A DNA stretch of 64,000 nt from Chloroflexi bacterium bin125 (GCA_002239025.1 MPNM01000007.1:1-64000), one strand, 5' to 3'. Positions 35,153-44,768 are shown, counted from the first letter of the stretch. Translations and numbers: made by a program. The notes: generated from the letters alone by a model not told the origin.

Positions 35153-35640
35153 CCAACGTGTTCCTCGGGATCGGCGGGAATCTGGGAGATCGTCGGGCGA
35201 CGATGCGCCGCGCGGTCGCAGAGATACGGGCGGTCGTTGAGGACGTGCGGGTGTCGTCCTTGTACGAGACGGCCGCCTGGGGCGTGACCGATCAACCATC
35301 GTTTCTTAACGCAGTAGTGCGCGGCAGAACGGAACTGAAAGCGCTGGAGCTGTTGGAAGCGATGCAGGCCATCGAGAACCAGCTTGGACGGGTGCGAACG
35401 CAACATTGGGGACCACGCGCCATCGATATCGACATCTTGCTCTACGGCTCCGATGTCATCGACGTGCCGCGGCTGAAGGTTCCGCATCCGTACATGGCGC
35501 AGCGCGGATTTGTGCTGCGTCCTCTGGCCGATCTGGCGGCAGGGCTGACACTGCCGGATGGATCGCTGGTCGGCGAGTTGCTGACGACTATCGACCAGGA
35601 CGATCTACGGCAGGTCGAGGGTCTGGGCTGGGCTGACTGA
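35149..35640 (+). CDS. folK: HPPK, folate pterin pyrophosphokinase
   Basis: The 163-residue 2-amino-4-hydroxy-6-hydroxymethyldihydropteridine pyrophosphokinase activates the pterin used by FolP. It has GIGGNLGDR, the Mg/ATP motif HWGPRAIDIDILLY and PHPYMAQRGFVLRPL. Start ATG 35149 overlaps the folP stop. Its 3' end overlaps the convergent lipoprotein gene by 36 bases. Confidence 0.95.
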   Translation: MTNVFLGIGGNLGDRRATMRRAVAEIRAVVEDVRVSSLYETAAWGVTDQPSFLNAVVRGRTELKALELLEAMQAIENQLGRVRTQHWGPRAIDIDILLYGSDVIDVPRLKVPHPYMAQRGFVLRPLADLAAGLTLPDGSLVGELLTTIDQDDLRQVEGLGWAD

Positions 35641-38514
35641 GCTGATTGGGCCTGCGCTGTGGAAGATCCAGGGCCGAACCTGCTTGATCGCGAGCACGTT
35701 GTCAGCGGTGACCTTGAACTCCACCTCGATGGCGAACGGTTCGTCGGTCGCGGGGTCGTACAGCGCTTCGAAATGCTCGTGGATTGCGGCCAGGTGTTTA
35801 CGAAGTTGCAGCAGGTGTTCGTTGCTCATGATCTGCTCGTCCTCGGCAGTCTGATTTGAGCTGGCGAGGAAGATCGCCTCTCCGTCGGCATGCAGCAAGA
35901 CTTCCTCCGGGACGGAGAGCGCCATCGGATTGGTGACTAGATCCTCGCCCACTTGGACATTGATGTAGTAAGCGTCCGGGTCGGCGTTGACGGGATCGAA
36001 GCTGACTGCGACACCGTTGGCCAACTCGTCTGAGTAGTTGGGATGGGTGAGCACGGCCATCGCTGTCGACAGGTGATCGACGCGATGGAAGTCGCGCTCG
36101 ACGAAGGCACGGAAGTTCCACAGACTCGCATAGACCTGCTTGATGCATTTGGCGATGTGGCCTTCATCGGGATGCTGTGTTCTGGAGTCATACAGTCCGG
36201 CGCCGCTGAATCCGGGCAGGTCCTCGTTGTTGGTGCTGGAACGGCAGCGGATCGATGTGCCCTCGGGGAACGACGCCTGCAGTTCAGCCAGGTCGTCCAT
36301 CATCCAACGCGGCAGGGGCGCGCCGCGAATCAGCTTGCGAAACTCTTTGAGTTGGGTTTCCTGCACACTCAGGTCCGACTGGAAATCGAGGTCGGCGAGC
36401 ATGCTCTTGATCTCGGTGTAGAAGCCGTTGTGTTGCATGAATTCGTTGTAGAAGTGGAAGGGGACGGCGAAGCCGTCGGGAATCGTGCCCGTCGGCAAGC
36501 CGAGGCGTCCCAGCACGGCGAGATTGGCGGCCTTGACGCCGAACCCCGTCCAGTCATCGAATTCAATCTCGCTGAGCGGAGCGATCTCTGTGACCGAGAG
36601 GTCGCGCTGCGGCCGTTGCACGTCGACGGGCCGCGAGGCGGCGTAGAACTCGTCAACCTCGGCGCGGCTGGCTTCGCGCATGCTCCAGCCGTTCGTGGTG
36701 ACCTCGTAGCGGACGTACTTGTCGACGAAGTCGCCAATCTCAGTGACATCGAGCGCGGCGTGGATGAAGGCGTTGGGGACTCTGTCCTGCACGGCGCGCA
36801 GGTTCACATGTGAGAGCGGCGTCTGGGGCACAGTTGTGATGATCCCGGCTACCCGCGGGAGTTCATTCGGCAGCGCCTCGTAGATCACGATGTCGCGCGG
36901 CTTCGGTCGTTCACCTGGATCCATGAGCCGCAAGAGCCCGAACCCTTCGGCGGCATTGAGCGACATGAAACCGCGCTCAGGCAGGATGTTCTCGTCGAAC
37001 ACGACCCCCACGCGCGACTTCTGGTAGCTCGCCGATTCCTGTTCGTAGGCGGGAATTGCGACATTGGGCACGTAGTAAGCGAGATTGTTCTCGAGCAGCG
37101 GCATGCTGGCGGCGAGCACCGTCTGGGCGCGCTCCACGACCTCGAAGCGGTAGTGGGTGAAGGGAAAGAACTCGAAGTGATACTCGGCCGAGGTGCCGTT
37201 GCGGGCGACTCGATCCGCGTGGCGGACGATGGTCCCGGAGAGCATCCCGGCGCCGCTTGGTTCAAGTCCTACGGCCTGCCTGAACGACAGGTGATACCGA
37301 TGCTGCTTGCTGTTGACGAAGTAGACGCGCTGCCGATCGGTGTCCATGTCAAGCAAGATGAACTTGACGTAGGCAAAGTCATCCGGCGTTTGATCCTTGT
37401 GGTATGAGAGTTGGTCGAACTCTGAACGAGTGGAGATGATCGAGACGCCGTGCGGCGAGTCGAAGAGCGGCGTCGGGTTGAGTGGATTCAATCGAGTCGA
37501 GTCGGCAAGCTCGCTCAGGTCGTCGATGCAATCGCCGTCGATGTCGGCAGGATCGGCGACGAGATAGCGCTCAACTCGATAGCGGTCGGTATGCAGCGCT
37601 GGGAGGCGCTCGGAGAGCGTGGTCGTCCCCACGCGGCCCAACGTGACTGAGACGGGTGTTTCGATAGCGTCGTCGGATTGACCGCGGAGGTAGAGGACGA
37701 AGTACTCATGTGGGTTGGAGGGGACTGTGATTGGGGTCGACGTGAACTCAACGGTCTGTGGCTGCGGCTCGCGCCGGCCCATGCCGTCCGCTGCGCATGG
37801 AGGCTCGGCGTTGGTCGGAGCTGTCCGCACGATGCGCAGGTGGTACGCGACGGTGTCCGCACCATGCTTGACCCAGATGTCTACGTCTCGGACGCCGACT
37901 TCGGGTAGTGGCAACTGCAGACCTGGAGTGTCCCAGTTGGCATCAATGAGCAGAGCGCCGTCAGGACCGCGATACTCAACTGCCGACTGATCGGGGCGAG
38001 CTGGCACGCCGTGGATCGATAGATGCTGAATATCGTTTGGCACGGCGATGGTGAACGCACGAGCCATGTTGGTGAAAGTCGGGAGCAGGCGCTGCGCGGT
38101 TTCATCAACGAGCACCGTCAGTGAAGACAGCATCAGTCGCGTGTCCCGGGTCGCCATGTTCGCCAGCACCCTGAGGCTGTTGGAATCGAAGGGGCCGGAC
38201 GGCGCTGGTGGAATGTCTACGGCCACGACCGACACAGGTTGGTCGGCTGATGGTGTTGACTTCGCTGACGCGTCTTGTTCGATGGCTTGTGTGGGGGATT
38301 GTTGCTGAATGTCGGTCAGAGACTCGCCGACATCGGGGTTCTGGGCCGATTGCCGCGTCGGTGACATCGCCGGAGTTGGCGGTGCTGCATCACTTGCGAC
38401 GGTGAGCTGCTCGTCGTTGCTGCGTACCTCCGGGATTTCGTCGTGACCACAGGCGGCAACGGTCGCTGCCAGGCATGCGAGTGCGAGTACGAGTGCGAGT
38501 AGCCAGGCTCCCAT
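35605..38514 (-). CDS. Lipoprotein with phosphohistidine and PEP/ATP-grasp domains, glucan water dikinase-like layout
   Basis: The 969-residue protein starts with a lipoprotein signal (LACLAATVAAC, lipidated C22) and a Ser/Thr/Pro/Gln-rich linker to about 110. Beta-rich domains follow (about 115-450) with an EF-hand/TSP3-like loop DIDGDCIDDLSE. Near 560-580 is a swivelling phosphohistidine-like segment, VPQTPLSHVNLRAVQDRV, with H569. From about 645 to the end is a PPDK N-terminal-type ATP-grasp domain (RCRSSTNNEDLPGFSGAGLY, ending KQVRPW). His domain before ATP-grasp is the order of glucan water dikinases, not of PPDK or PEP synthase. Such a kinase on the outer face of the membrane would lack obvious ATP, so its reaction is unknown. 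Confidence 0.8.
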   Translation of the reverse strand: MGAWLLALVLALACLAATVAACGHDEIPEVRSNDEQLTVASDAAPPTPAMSPTRQSAQNPDVGESLTDIQQQSPTQAIEQDASAKSTPSADQPVSVVAVDIPPAPSGPFDSNSLRVLANMATRDTRLMLSSLTVLVDETAQRLLPTFTNMARAFTIAVPNDIQHLSIHGVPARPDQSAVEYRGPDGALLIDANWDTPGLQLPLPEVGVRDVDIWVKHGADTVAYHLRIVRTAPTNAEPPCAADGMGRREPQPQTVEFTSTPITVPSNPHEYFVLYLRGQSDDAIETPVSVTLGRVGTTTLSERLPALHTDRYRVERYLVADPADIDGDCIDDLSELADSTRLNPLNPTPLFDSPHGVSIISTRSEFDQLSYHKDQTPDDFAYVKFILLDMDTDRQRVYFVNSKQHRYHLSFRQAVGLEPSGAGMLSGTIVRHADRVARNGTSAEYHFEFFPFTHYRFEVVERAQTVLAASMPLLENNLAYYVPNVAIPAYEQESASYQKSRVGVVFDENILPERGFMSLNAAEGFGLLRLMDPGERPKPRDIVIYEALPNELPRVAGIITTVPQTPLSHVNLRAVQDRVPNAFIHAALDVTEIGDFVDKYVRYEVTTNGWSMREASRAEVDEFYAASRPVDVQRPQRDLSVTEIAPLSEIEFDDWTGFGVKAANLAVLGRLGLPTGTIPDGFAVPFHFYNEFMQHNGFYTEIKSMLADLDFQSDLSVQETQLKEFRKLIRGAPLPRWMMDDLAELQASFPEGTSIRCRSSTNNEDLPGFSGAGLYDSRTQHPDEGHIAKCIKQVYASLWNFRAFVERDFHRVDHLSTAMAVLTHPNYSDELANGVAVSFDPVNADPDAYYINVQVGEDLVTNPMALSVPEEVLLHADGEAIFLASSNQTAEDEQIMSNEHLLQLRKHLAAIHEHFEALYDPATDEPFAIEVEFKVTADNVLAIKQVRPWIFHSAGPISSVSPAQTLDLP

Positions 38515-38662
38515 ACTGGGTTAGACGGCTGAGTGGGCTGTCCGGTTCCCGTGAAGCTTGAATGACGGAGCTGGTCGTGTGCATTCGTCTGTGGTGGGAC
38601 ACGGCGAGTTTGCAGCGACGCAGCGCGGCAATGACGGAACTGGCGCTCTGCGGAGTGCGAGC

Positions 38663-38893
38663 CTAGATGTCGTCGAGTGGCTCGGGGGCGAAGTTGAGGC
38701 CCTCGAGGTCGTCCTCGAGTTCGTATGTGGTCCAGCCGACCCAGAAGATGAGTACGGCGGCGGTCAGCGTGATTGCGGCGGCGGGGATGGCGACTGCGGC
38801 GTAGCTGCGGCGACGCACGCCGAGCAGGAACCAGAGCGCCTGGCAGGCAGCGGCGATCATCAGCGTCAGACCGGTTAGTCGGGTGCGATCCAT
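38663..38893 (-). CDS. Small two-helix membrane protein
   Basis: A 76-residue frame from ATG 38893 has two hydrophobic segments (about 6-24 and 31-55, VAIPAAAITLTAAVLIFWVG) and an acidic end (ELEDDLEGL...EPLDDI). The family is not recognised. It lies 35 bases from the divergent membrane protein gene at 38928 and upstream of the lipoprotein gene in the same direction. Confidence 0.6.
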   Translation of the reverse strand: MDRTRLTGLTLMIAAACQALWFLLGVRRRSYAAVAIPAAAITLTAAVLIFWVGWTTYELEDDLEGLNFAPEPLDDI

Positions 38894-38927
38894 GTGGCGA
38901 GCATATCGCCGTTGGTAGTCTGACGGT

Positions 38928-39605
38928 GTGACGACAGAATCGACCGAAGCAACGCAGCTACAAGAGCTTGAGGGCGCAGACGAGCGTCTCCTGGAGCGCC
39001 CGGAGGCCGTCGCCGAGCCGTTGGCTGAGCGCACGCTGTTCCTGCATCGACGCGTGGTCAACATCAAGCCAAATCGGATAGAGATCCGGCCACCGCGATC
39101 AGCGGTGATTGTGCCACTGTTCGGTGTCGCAGTGACAGCTGGCCTGTTGGCGCTGATGGGCACGTCTGTCGACAGTATTCCGTTCTGGCTGATGGGGATT
39201 CTGCTCCTGTTTGCGGTAGTGCTGCTACCGCTGTCGGGAATCTCGCTGGTCTATGCGCTGATGGGCGCGAATATCATCGCCGACCGTGGCGGCCAGAACG
39301 TCTCGATGAAGCAGAAGTTCCTGGGCCTGGGAATCGGGACGAACGAGTTGATCCCCTTCTGGAAGATTCGCGAGTTGTTGGTCGAGGATGAGGGACGTGA
39401 GATCGCCCGCGCCGGCGGACCGCTACCGGCCGAGGAGATCGCGCAGTGGCAGTTGGTGTTGGTCAAGAAGAGTGGGACCCGACACGTGCTGGGTTCGGTC
39501 TCTGCGCCGCGACAGCATGAGGAAGAGGGACTGCAACAGATCTTTGAAGTCGCGGAGGCGTTCTCCGCATTGACCGAAGCACCGATCCGCGGACCGATCT
39601 GGTAG
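38928..39605 (+). CDS. Membrane protein of unknown function
   Basis: The 225-residue protein (GTG start) has an acidic N-terminus, two adjoining membrane helices (about 62-80 and 87-108), then a soluble part with PH-like strands (ELIPFWKIRELLVEDEG; WQLVLVKKSGTRHVLGSV). This two-helix plus PH-like build is like many bacterial membrane PH-domain proteins, but I cannot name a family. It is followed ten bases later by the CoA-binding protein gene. Confidence 0.7.
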   Translation: MTTESTEATQLQELEGADERLLERPEAVAEPLAERTLFLHRRVVNIKPNRIEIRPPRSAVIVPLFGVAVTAGLLALMGTSVDSIPFWLMGILLLFAVVLLPLSGISLVYALMGANIIADRGGQNVSMKQKFLGLGIGTNELIPFWKIRELLVEDEGREIARAGGPLPAEEIAQWQLVLVKKSGTRHVLGSVSAPRQHEEEGLQQIFEVAEAFSALTEAPIRGPIW

Positions 39606-39614
39606 GAGCGACCG

Positions 39615-40091
39615 ATGACCGAGACCGAAGCGACCTGGCAAGAACAGATCGACGCCGACGTCGATGCCTCGTTGTCCGAGATGTCAACAATTGCTGTGAT
39701 CGGACTCTCGCCCAAGCCGGAACGGGACTCACATCGCGTCTCGGCCTACATGCAGCAGCATGGATATCGGATCATCCCAATCAATCCGGCGGCGGCCGGA
39801 TCGGAGATCCTGGGCGAGCGTGTGTATTCGTCTGTCTCAGAGGCACAGGAGGCGCTGCCGGAAGTGGAAATCGACACGGTCAACGTGTTTCGTCGCTCGG
39901 TTGACACGGATAAGCCAATCGCCGATGCGATTGCCGCTCGGGCGGATGGCGTCCGCACCGTCTGGCTGCAGTTGGGAATCGTCAATCCCGACGGCCTCAA
40001 GCAGGCTCGTGAGGCGGGATTGTTCGCGATTGAAGACAAATGTTTGATGGTGGAGCATCGGCGTCTGGTATCCAGTGATCGCGTGCGTTAA
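39615..40091 (+). CDS. CoA-binding domain protein (YccU/COG1832 family)
   Basis: The 158-residue Rossmann protein shows STIAVIGLSPKPERDSHRVS, IIPINPAAAGSEILGE, VDTVNVF-like and VWLQLGIVNPDG motifs, with GLFAIEDKCLMVEHRRL at the end, matching the small CoA-binding proteins related to succinyl-CoA ligase alpha chains. Function is unknown for the family. It precedes purF. Confidence 0.9.
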   Translation: MTETEATWQEQIDADVDASLSEMSTIAVIGLSPKPERDSHRVSAYMQQHGYRIIPINPAAAGSEILGERVYSSVSEAQEALPEVEIDTVNVFRRSVDTDKPIADAIAARADGVRTVWLQLGIVNPDGLKQAREAGLFAIEDKCLMVEHRRLVSSDRVR

Positions 40092-40133
40092 GGTGCAAAG
40101 ACACGACGGAATCGACTAACGCGAGGCCAGCGC

Positions 40134-41741
40134 GTGCACGAGCCGATTGCCGACAGCGACGCGAATCACGACCGACCCACACGCCCCATATCCGAAGTAG
40201 ACGACCGCCCTCGCGAGGCATGCGGTGTGTTCGGGATTTGGGCGCCGGAGGTCGATGTCGCCGTTGAGACGTTCTACGGTATTCACACACTGCAGCACCG
40301 GGGCCAGGAGAGCGCCGGGATCTGCACGACCGATGGCCGGCAGCTCAACGTCAAGACGGGCATGGGCCTGGTCGCGCAGGTCTTCGATGAGGAGACGGCG
40401 GCCGAACTCGAAGGCATCGCCGCCATCGGACACACCCGGTACTCGACAACTGGCTCTAGCCGATTCCGCAATGCACAGCCGATTTTGCTCGACGATCCCG
40501 TAACCGGCAACCAGGTCGCGATTGCGCACAACGGCAATGTCGTCAACGCGGCACAGGTTCGCGTCGAACTGACCGAAACCGGCGCGACGTTCGAGACCTC
40601 GACCGACACCGAGGTGTTGGCCAAGTACCTGCTGCTCTTCGGCAAGGATGAAGCTGACACCGACACCATGTGGCAAGCGCGATTCAGCGCCGTGATGCGT
40701 CACATTGAAGTGGCCTACTCGCTGGTACTGCTCACGCCGGACCGGCTGATGGCGGCGCGCGACCCGTACGGCGTGCGGCCATTGTGTATTGGCCAGGTCG
40801 GCGGACGATACGTGGTCGCATCCGAGACCTGTGCCCTGGATCAGCTTGGCGCGACGCTGCTTCGCGAGGTCCGACCGGGCGAGTTGGTCACGATCGATGA
40901 GCGCGGTATGCGCTCGTACCAGGCAATAGAGCCAGCGCAACCGGCCGGCTGCGTCTTTGAGCACATCTACTTCGCGCGTCCCGACTCGATTCTCGACGGA
41001 CAGGCGGCATGGCAGTCGCGATCCCAGCTCGGGGTGGAACTGGCGCGCGAACATCCGGCCGATGCCGATGTCGTGATTGGCGTGCCAGACTCGGCGACGG
41101 CGCACGCGATCGGCTACTCGTTCGAATCTGGAATCCCCTACTCCGAAGGACTCGTCAAGAATCGCTATGTGGGCCGGACGTTCATCTCGCCCGACCAGCG
41201 ACTGCGTGATCTGGGCGCACACCTCAAGTACAACCCGATGCCTTCGGTCCTGGGCGGCCGGCGCGTGGTGGTGGTCGACGACACGATCGTGCGCGGTACG
41301 ACAACGCCGCGCATCGTCAAGCTGCTGCGAGAAGCGGGCGCGGCCGAGATCCACATGCGGATTGCCGCGCCGCCGATTCAGCATCCATGTCACTTCGGTG
41401 TCGATATGGCGACCCGAGGCGAGCTGATCGCGGCCCGCAACTCGGTGGAGGCGATTCGGGAGCATATCGGCGCAGATTCGCTGGGCTATCTCAGCATCGG
41501 CGGCCTGCAACGTGCCCTGTCGCTGGGCAAGACCACATGCCTGGCCTGCTTCAATGGTGACTATCCGGTCTCGGTGCAGACCGACTTTGAAATCGACACC
41601 CTGTCAGTGCCGCTGGTCACAGCCGGCTCGTCCACTCTTGCCACGAACGGCAACGGTAATGGCAACGGCAACGGTCGAGCGCCGAAGCGCAGCGGACGCC
41701 CGGACGAGACGATGGTGGCGCTGGCGCCGGAGCGGCGCTAG
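40134..41741 (+). CDS. purF: Amidophosphoribosyltransferase
   Basis: The 535-residue enzyme takes ammonia from glutamine to make phosphoribosylamine, the first step of purine synthesis. C30 in ACGVFGI is the glutaminase nucleophile, preceded by a 29-residue propeptide to be removed. The PRPP loop is VVVVDDTIVRGTT, and HPCHFG and CLACFNGDYP supply iron-sulfur cysteines as in the Bacillus type. An Asn-Gly repeat linker (NGNGNGNG) near 510 leads to a short tail. Start is GTG 40134. purM follows after three bases. Confidence 0.96.
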   Translation: MHEPIADSDANHDRPTRPISEVDDRPREACGVFGIWAPEVDVAVETFYGIHTLQHRGQESAGICTTDGRQLNVKTGMGLVAQVFDEETAAELEGIAAIGHTRYSTTGSSRFRNAQPILLDDPVTGNQVAIAHNGNVVNAAQVRVELTETGATFETSTDTEVLAKYLLLFGKDEADTDTMWQARFSAVMRHIEVAYSLVLLTPDRLMAARDPYGVRPLCIGQVGGRYVVASETCALDQLGATLLREVRPGELVTIDERGMRSYQAIEPAQPAGCVFEHIYFARPDSILDGQAAWQSRSQLGVELAREHPADADVVIGVPDSATAHAIGYSFESGIPYSEGLVKNRYVGRTFISPDQRLRDLGAHLKYNPMPSVLGGRRVVVVDDTIVRGTTTPRIVKLLREAGAAEIHMRIAAPPIQHPCHFGVDMATRGELIAARNSVEAIREHIGADSLGYLSIGGLQRALSLGKTTCLACFNGDYPVSVQTDFEIDTLSVPLVTAGSSTLATNGNGNGNGNGRAPKRSGRPDETMVALAPERR

Positions 41742-41744
41742 GCA

Positions 41745-42830
41745 ATGTCCCAGACCGAACAGTTGGAGCAGACCGCCTCGGCCTACGCCGCCGTTGGTGT
41801 TGATGTTGACGCGAACGACCGGCTGATTCCTCGCTATCGTGATCTGGCGCAATCCGCTACACGGCCCGAGCAACTCGGCGATGTCGGCGCGTTCAGCGGA
41901 CTGTTCCAGCTCTCCGGCTACAAGGATCCGGTCCTGGCCGCGTCGACCGATGGCGTCGGCACGAAAGTGATGATTGCCAGCCTGGCAGGACGGCTCGACG
42001 GCGTAGGGCGCGATCTCGTCAACCACTGCATCAACGACATTCTCTGCGCCGGTGCGGCGCCGCTGTTTTTCCTGGACTACCTGGCGGCCAATGAGCTGTC
42101 CGAAGACGACAAAGTGGCTGTGGTCTCGGGCGTCGCAGCGGCTTGTCGCGAGAGCGGCGTAGCGCTGCTGGGCGGCGAGACCGCTGACATGCCCGACCTC
42201 TATCCATCGGGACACTTCGATTTGGCCGGCACGATTGTCGGCGTCCTGGAGCGTGGCCAGGAAGTGACCGGCGCTTCGATTGAAGCCGGAGACGTGATCC
42301 TGGGCTTGCCAAGTAACGGACTACACACAAACGGTTACTCCCTCGCACGCGCTGTGTTCCGTCTGAGGCCTGAAGATGGCTCCTGGGGAGAGCGTCGAGA
42401 GCGCGTTGAGACCTACGAACCGGAGTTGGGCGAGTCCCTGGGCGACGCATTGTTGCACCCTCATCGTTCGTACTGGCCCTCACTGCGGGGCGTGTTGTCG
42501 CAGGTCAAAGGCATCGCTCACATCACGGGCGGCGGAATTGCGGGCAATCTGGAGCGCGTCCTGCCGGTCGGTTTAGGGGCTGAGTTGGACGCCGAGCAAT
42601 GGCCCACACCGCCTATCTTCCCGCTGATCGCGCGGATTGGCGACGTTTCCCAGGCGGAGATGTACCGCGTCTTCAACATGGGATTGGGCATGGCGATTGT
42701 GGTATCTGCAGAAGAAGCTGAAACGGTCTTGGCTGAAATCTCGGAAGCGACGAAGATCGGAGATGTGGTCGTGGAAGGGTCGTCTGTATCAAGTCGAGTT
42801 GCAATAATGTCTGCGGACGGATTGGTCTAG
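41745..42830 (+). CDS. purM: Phosphoribosylformylglycinamidine cyclo-ligase (AIR synthetase)
   Basis: The 361-residue enzyme closes the imidazole ring. STDGVGTKV, DLVNHCINDILCAGAAPLFFLDY, LLGGETADMP, LPSNGLHTNGYSL and HITGGGIAGNLERVLP are all standard PurM motifs. It is directly behind purF. purQ and purL are 7 kb away in the same direction; purS is not in this window. Confidence 0.96.
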   Translation: MSQTEQLEQTASAYAAVGVDVDANDRLIPRYRDLAQSATRPEQLGDVGAFSGLFQLSGYKDPVLAASTDGVGTKVMIASLAGRLDGVGRDLVNHCINDILCAGAAPLFFLDYLAANELSEDDKVAVVSGVAAACRESGVALLGGETADMPDLYPSGHFDLAGTIVGVLERGQEVTGASIEAGDVILGLPSNGLHTNGYSLARAVFRLRPEDGSWGERRERVETYEPELGESLGDALLHPHRSYWPSLRGVLSQVKGIAHITGGGIAGNLERVLPVGLGAELDAEQWPTPPIFPLIARIGDVSQAEMYRVFNMGLGMAIVVSAEEAETVLAEISEATKIGDVVVEGSSVSSRVAIMSADGLV

Positions 42831-42958
42831 TGGAGGGCTCAGGTTTGGTGGAACACCACCGGATGCGTGCCCTGATCTTGACCACTATTCCGTGCGGGCT
42901 TACATTTTCTGAGCGCGTCGTGATGAGGGCGCGGGACAATCGTGGGAAGAGGTAGCTG

Positions 42959-43090
42959 GTGGACCTGCTGACAGCCGCCCTCGTGACGATTCCGTTTCGT
43001 TCGGAAATCATGGAGTTGCCACTCGTTGGGCTAATGATGCTCTTCTGTTTTGGCGCTCTGGTGGTTCTCGGGCGATGGTGGGAGCGTTAG
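42959..43090 (+). CDS. Very small single-helix membrane protein before cytochrome b
   Basis: A 43-residue frame starts at GTG 42959 with GAAGAGG six bases upstream and stops at 43090, six bases before the cytochrome b start. It reads MDLLTAALVTIPFR, then a helix LVGLMMLFCFGALVVLGRW and ends WER. Size, topology and position recall the tiny accessory subunits of cytochrome b6f and cbb3 complexes. No family is recognised; the ribosome site and spacing are the main support. Confidence 0.5.
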   Translation: MDLLTAALVTIPFRSEIMELPLVGLMMLFCFGALVVLGRWWER

Positions 43091-43096
43091 ACGACC

Positions 43097-43852
43097 ATGG
43101 CCAACCTTGAGCGCGCACCGCGCAAGTCGATCAACGATCTGATCTACGACCTGATCTTCAAGAACTACGTCTGGCAATCGATTTTCCGGACGGGCTATCC
43201 CAATACTCCGCGCAACCAGATGCTTGCGGTGGCGACGAACGTCTTCCTGCACCTGCACCCGACGCGGATTCACCGCACGCACGTCAAGATCACCCACACC
43301 TACTGCCTGGGTGGCCTCTCGTTCTTCATGTTCCTCGGACTGACCGTGACCGGCGTGCTGTTGATGTTCTATTACGTGCCCTCGGTTGAGCGCGCCTATC
43401 AGGACATTCAGGCGCTTGAGGCGAATGTCCGCTTCGGCCAGTTGCTGCGCAACATGCACCGCTGGATGGCGCACGCCATGATCATCCTCGTGCTCTTGCA
43501 CATGATGCGCGTCTTCTACACGGGCGCTTACAAGCCGCCGCGCGAGTTCAACTGGGTTGTCGGCGTGGTGCTCTTCATTCTCACCCTGCTGCTTTCCTTC
43601 ACCGGCTACCTCCTGCCCTGGGACCAGCTTGCGTTCTGGGCGATCACCGTCGGCACGACAATGGTTGGTTCGGCCCCGGTGCTCGGCGACGAGTCAAAAT
43701 TCCTCCTGCTTGGTGGATTCTCTGTGGGTCCGAACGCGCTGATTCGGTTCTACACACTCCATGTGATCGGGCTACCACTGGTGATTTCGATCTTCATGGC
43801 CGTGCATTTCTGGCGAGTACGTCGCGATGGCGGCCTCGCGCGGCCGCTGTAG
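43097..43852 (+). CDS. Cytochrome b6-type subunit (N-terminal half of cytochrome b)
   Basis: The 251-residue membrane protein has four helices with the heme-binding histidines in [11 protein letters not shown] and [17 protein letters not shown], plus the quinone-site [13 protein letters not shown]. Length fits b6 rather than full cytochrome b; the remaining helices are in the next gene. It oxidises menaquinol or a similar quinol and passes electrons to the Rieske protein. Part of the 43.0-46.6 kb operon. Confidence 0.94.
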   Translation: MANLERAPRKSINDLIYDLIFKNYVWQSIFRTGYPNTPRNQMLAVATNVFLHLHPTRIHRTHVKITHTYCLGGLSFFMFLGLTVTGVLLMFYYVPSVERAYQDIQALEANVRFGQLLRNMHRWMAHAMIILVLLHMMRVFYTGAYKPPREFNWVVGVVLFILTLLLSFTGYLLPWDQLAFWAITVGTTMVGSAPVLGDESKFLLLGGFSVGPNALIRFYTLHVIGLPLVISIFMAVHFWRVRRDGGLARPL

Positions 43853-43868
43853 CGGGGAGGACGAATCG

Positions 43869-44768
43869 ATGGTCAGCCGCGCCGCTGCCGCTATCCGTAC
43901 ACGCCCGCGCCGCGAGCGCGAGGCTGAGGTCCTCGTTTGGCCAGACCTGGTCTTTATCGAGTTCATCTCGGCGCTGATCTTCTCGATCGCGCTGATGGTG
44001 CTGTCAGCGATGGTCAATGCGCCGTTGCTGAACCGCGCCGACCCCGACACGACGCCGAACCCGTCCAAGGCGCCCTGGTACTTCCTCAACCTGCAGGAAC
44101 TTCTGTTGCACATGGAGCCGGCCTGGGCCGGCGTGATTGTGCCGACCATTGCGCTGGTCTTGATTGCCGCGATTCCGTACTGGGACCGCGACCAGGAGGG
44201 CCAGGGCGTCTGGTTCGGCACCAAGTTCGCCGGACGGCTGACGATCTTTGGCTTTACCGCCGCCACCTTGATCACCAGCCTGCTCATCATCTGGGATGGC
44301 TCCCTGCATGTCGTCTGGACCGAGAACATCATTCGCGGTCTGGGCCTGAACAGCGACTTCTCCTGGCCGGGCGGTCTGGATTGGTTCCGCAACCTGCGAG
44401 GCTTCGATACGGGTATCCCATGGGAATCGTTAGGCTTTAGCATCGGCGGCTTCACGATGTTTGCCGATTGGCGGGCAATCCCGCTGGGCATTCCGGGTAC
44501 AACCACAGATCCGTGGTTGCTGAATCTCAACTTCCCCTCCTTCCTGTCCCAACAGTTGATTCCCGTGGCCACGATGGTGGGCCTGCCGGTCCTCTTCGTG
44601 GTGTTCTGCAAGATGCTCGGTTGGATCCACACCCGGCGCGACATTGCACTGCTGATCTTCTCGGCCTTCATCGGCGTGTACCTGACGACGACGATTGTTG
44701 GCACCGCCTTCCGTGGCCAGGGACAGGACCTCAAGCCGCCCTGGGACATCGTGGTGTTGGAGGAGTAA
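43869..44768 (+). CDS. Cytochrome b C-terminal subunit (subunit IV-like, extended)
   Basis: The 299-residue protein starts at ATG 43869 behind GGGGAGG; it is longer than the usual subunit IV. It carries the Qo-site region PNPSKAPWYFLNLQELLLHM, in which the PEWY position reads APWY, and at least four hydrophobic helices, with a large loop (about 150-215) between them. It completes the split cytochrome b with the preceding gene. Confidence 0.9.
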   Translation: MVSRAAAAIRTRPRREREAEVLVWPDLVFIEFISALIFSIALMVLSAMVNAPLLNRADPDTTPNPSKAPWYFLNLQELLLHMEPAWAGVIVPTIALVLIAAIPYWDRDQEGQGVWFGTKFAGRLTIFGFTAATLITSLLIIWDGSLHVVWTENIIRGLGLNSDFSWPGGLDWFRNLRGFDTGIPWESLGFSIGGFTMFADWRAIPLGIPGTTTDPWLLNLNFPSFLSQQLIPVATMVGLPVLFVVFCKMLGWIHTRRDIALLIFSAFIGVYLTTTIVGTAFRGQGQDLKPPWDIVVLEE

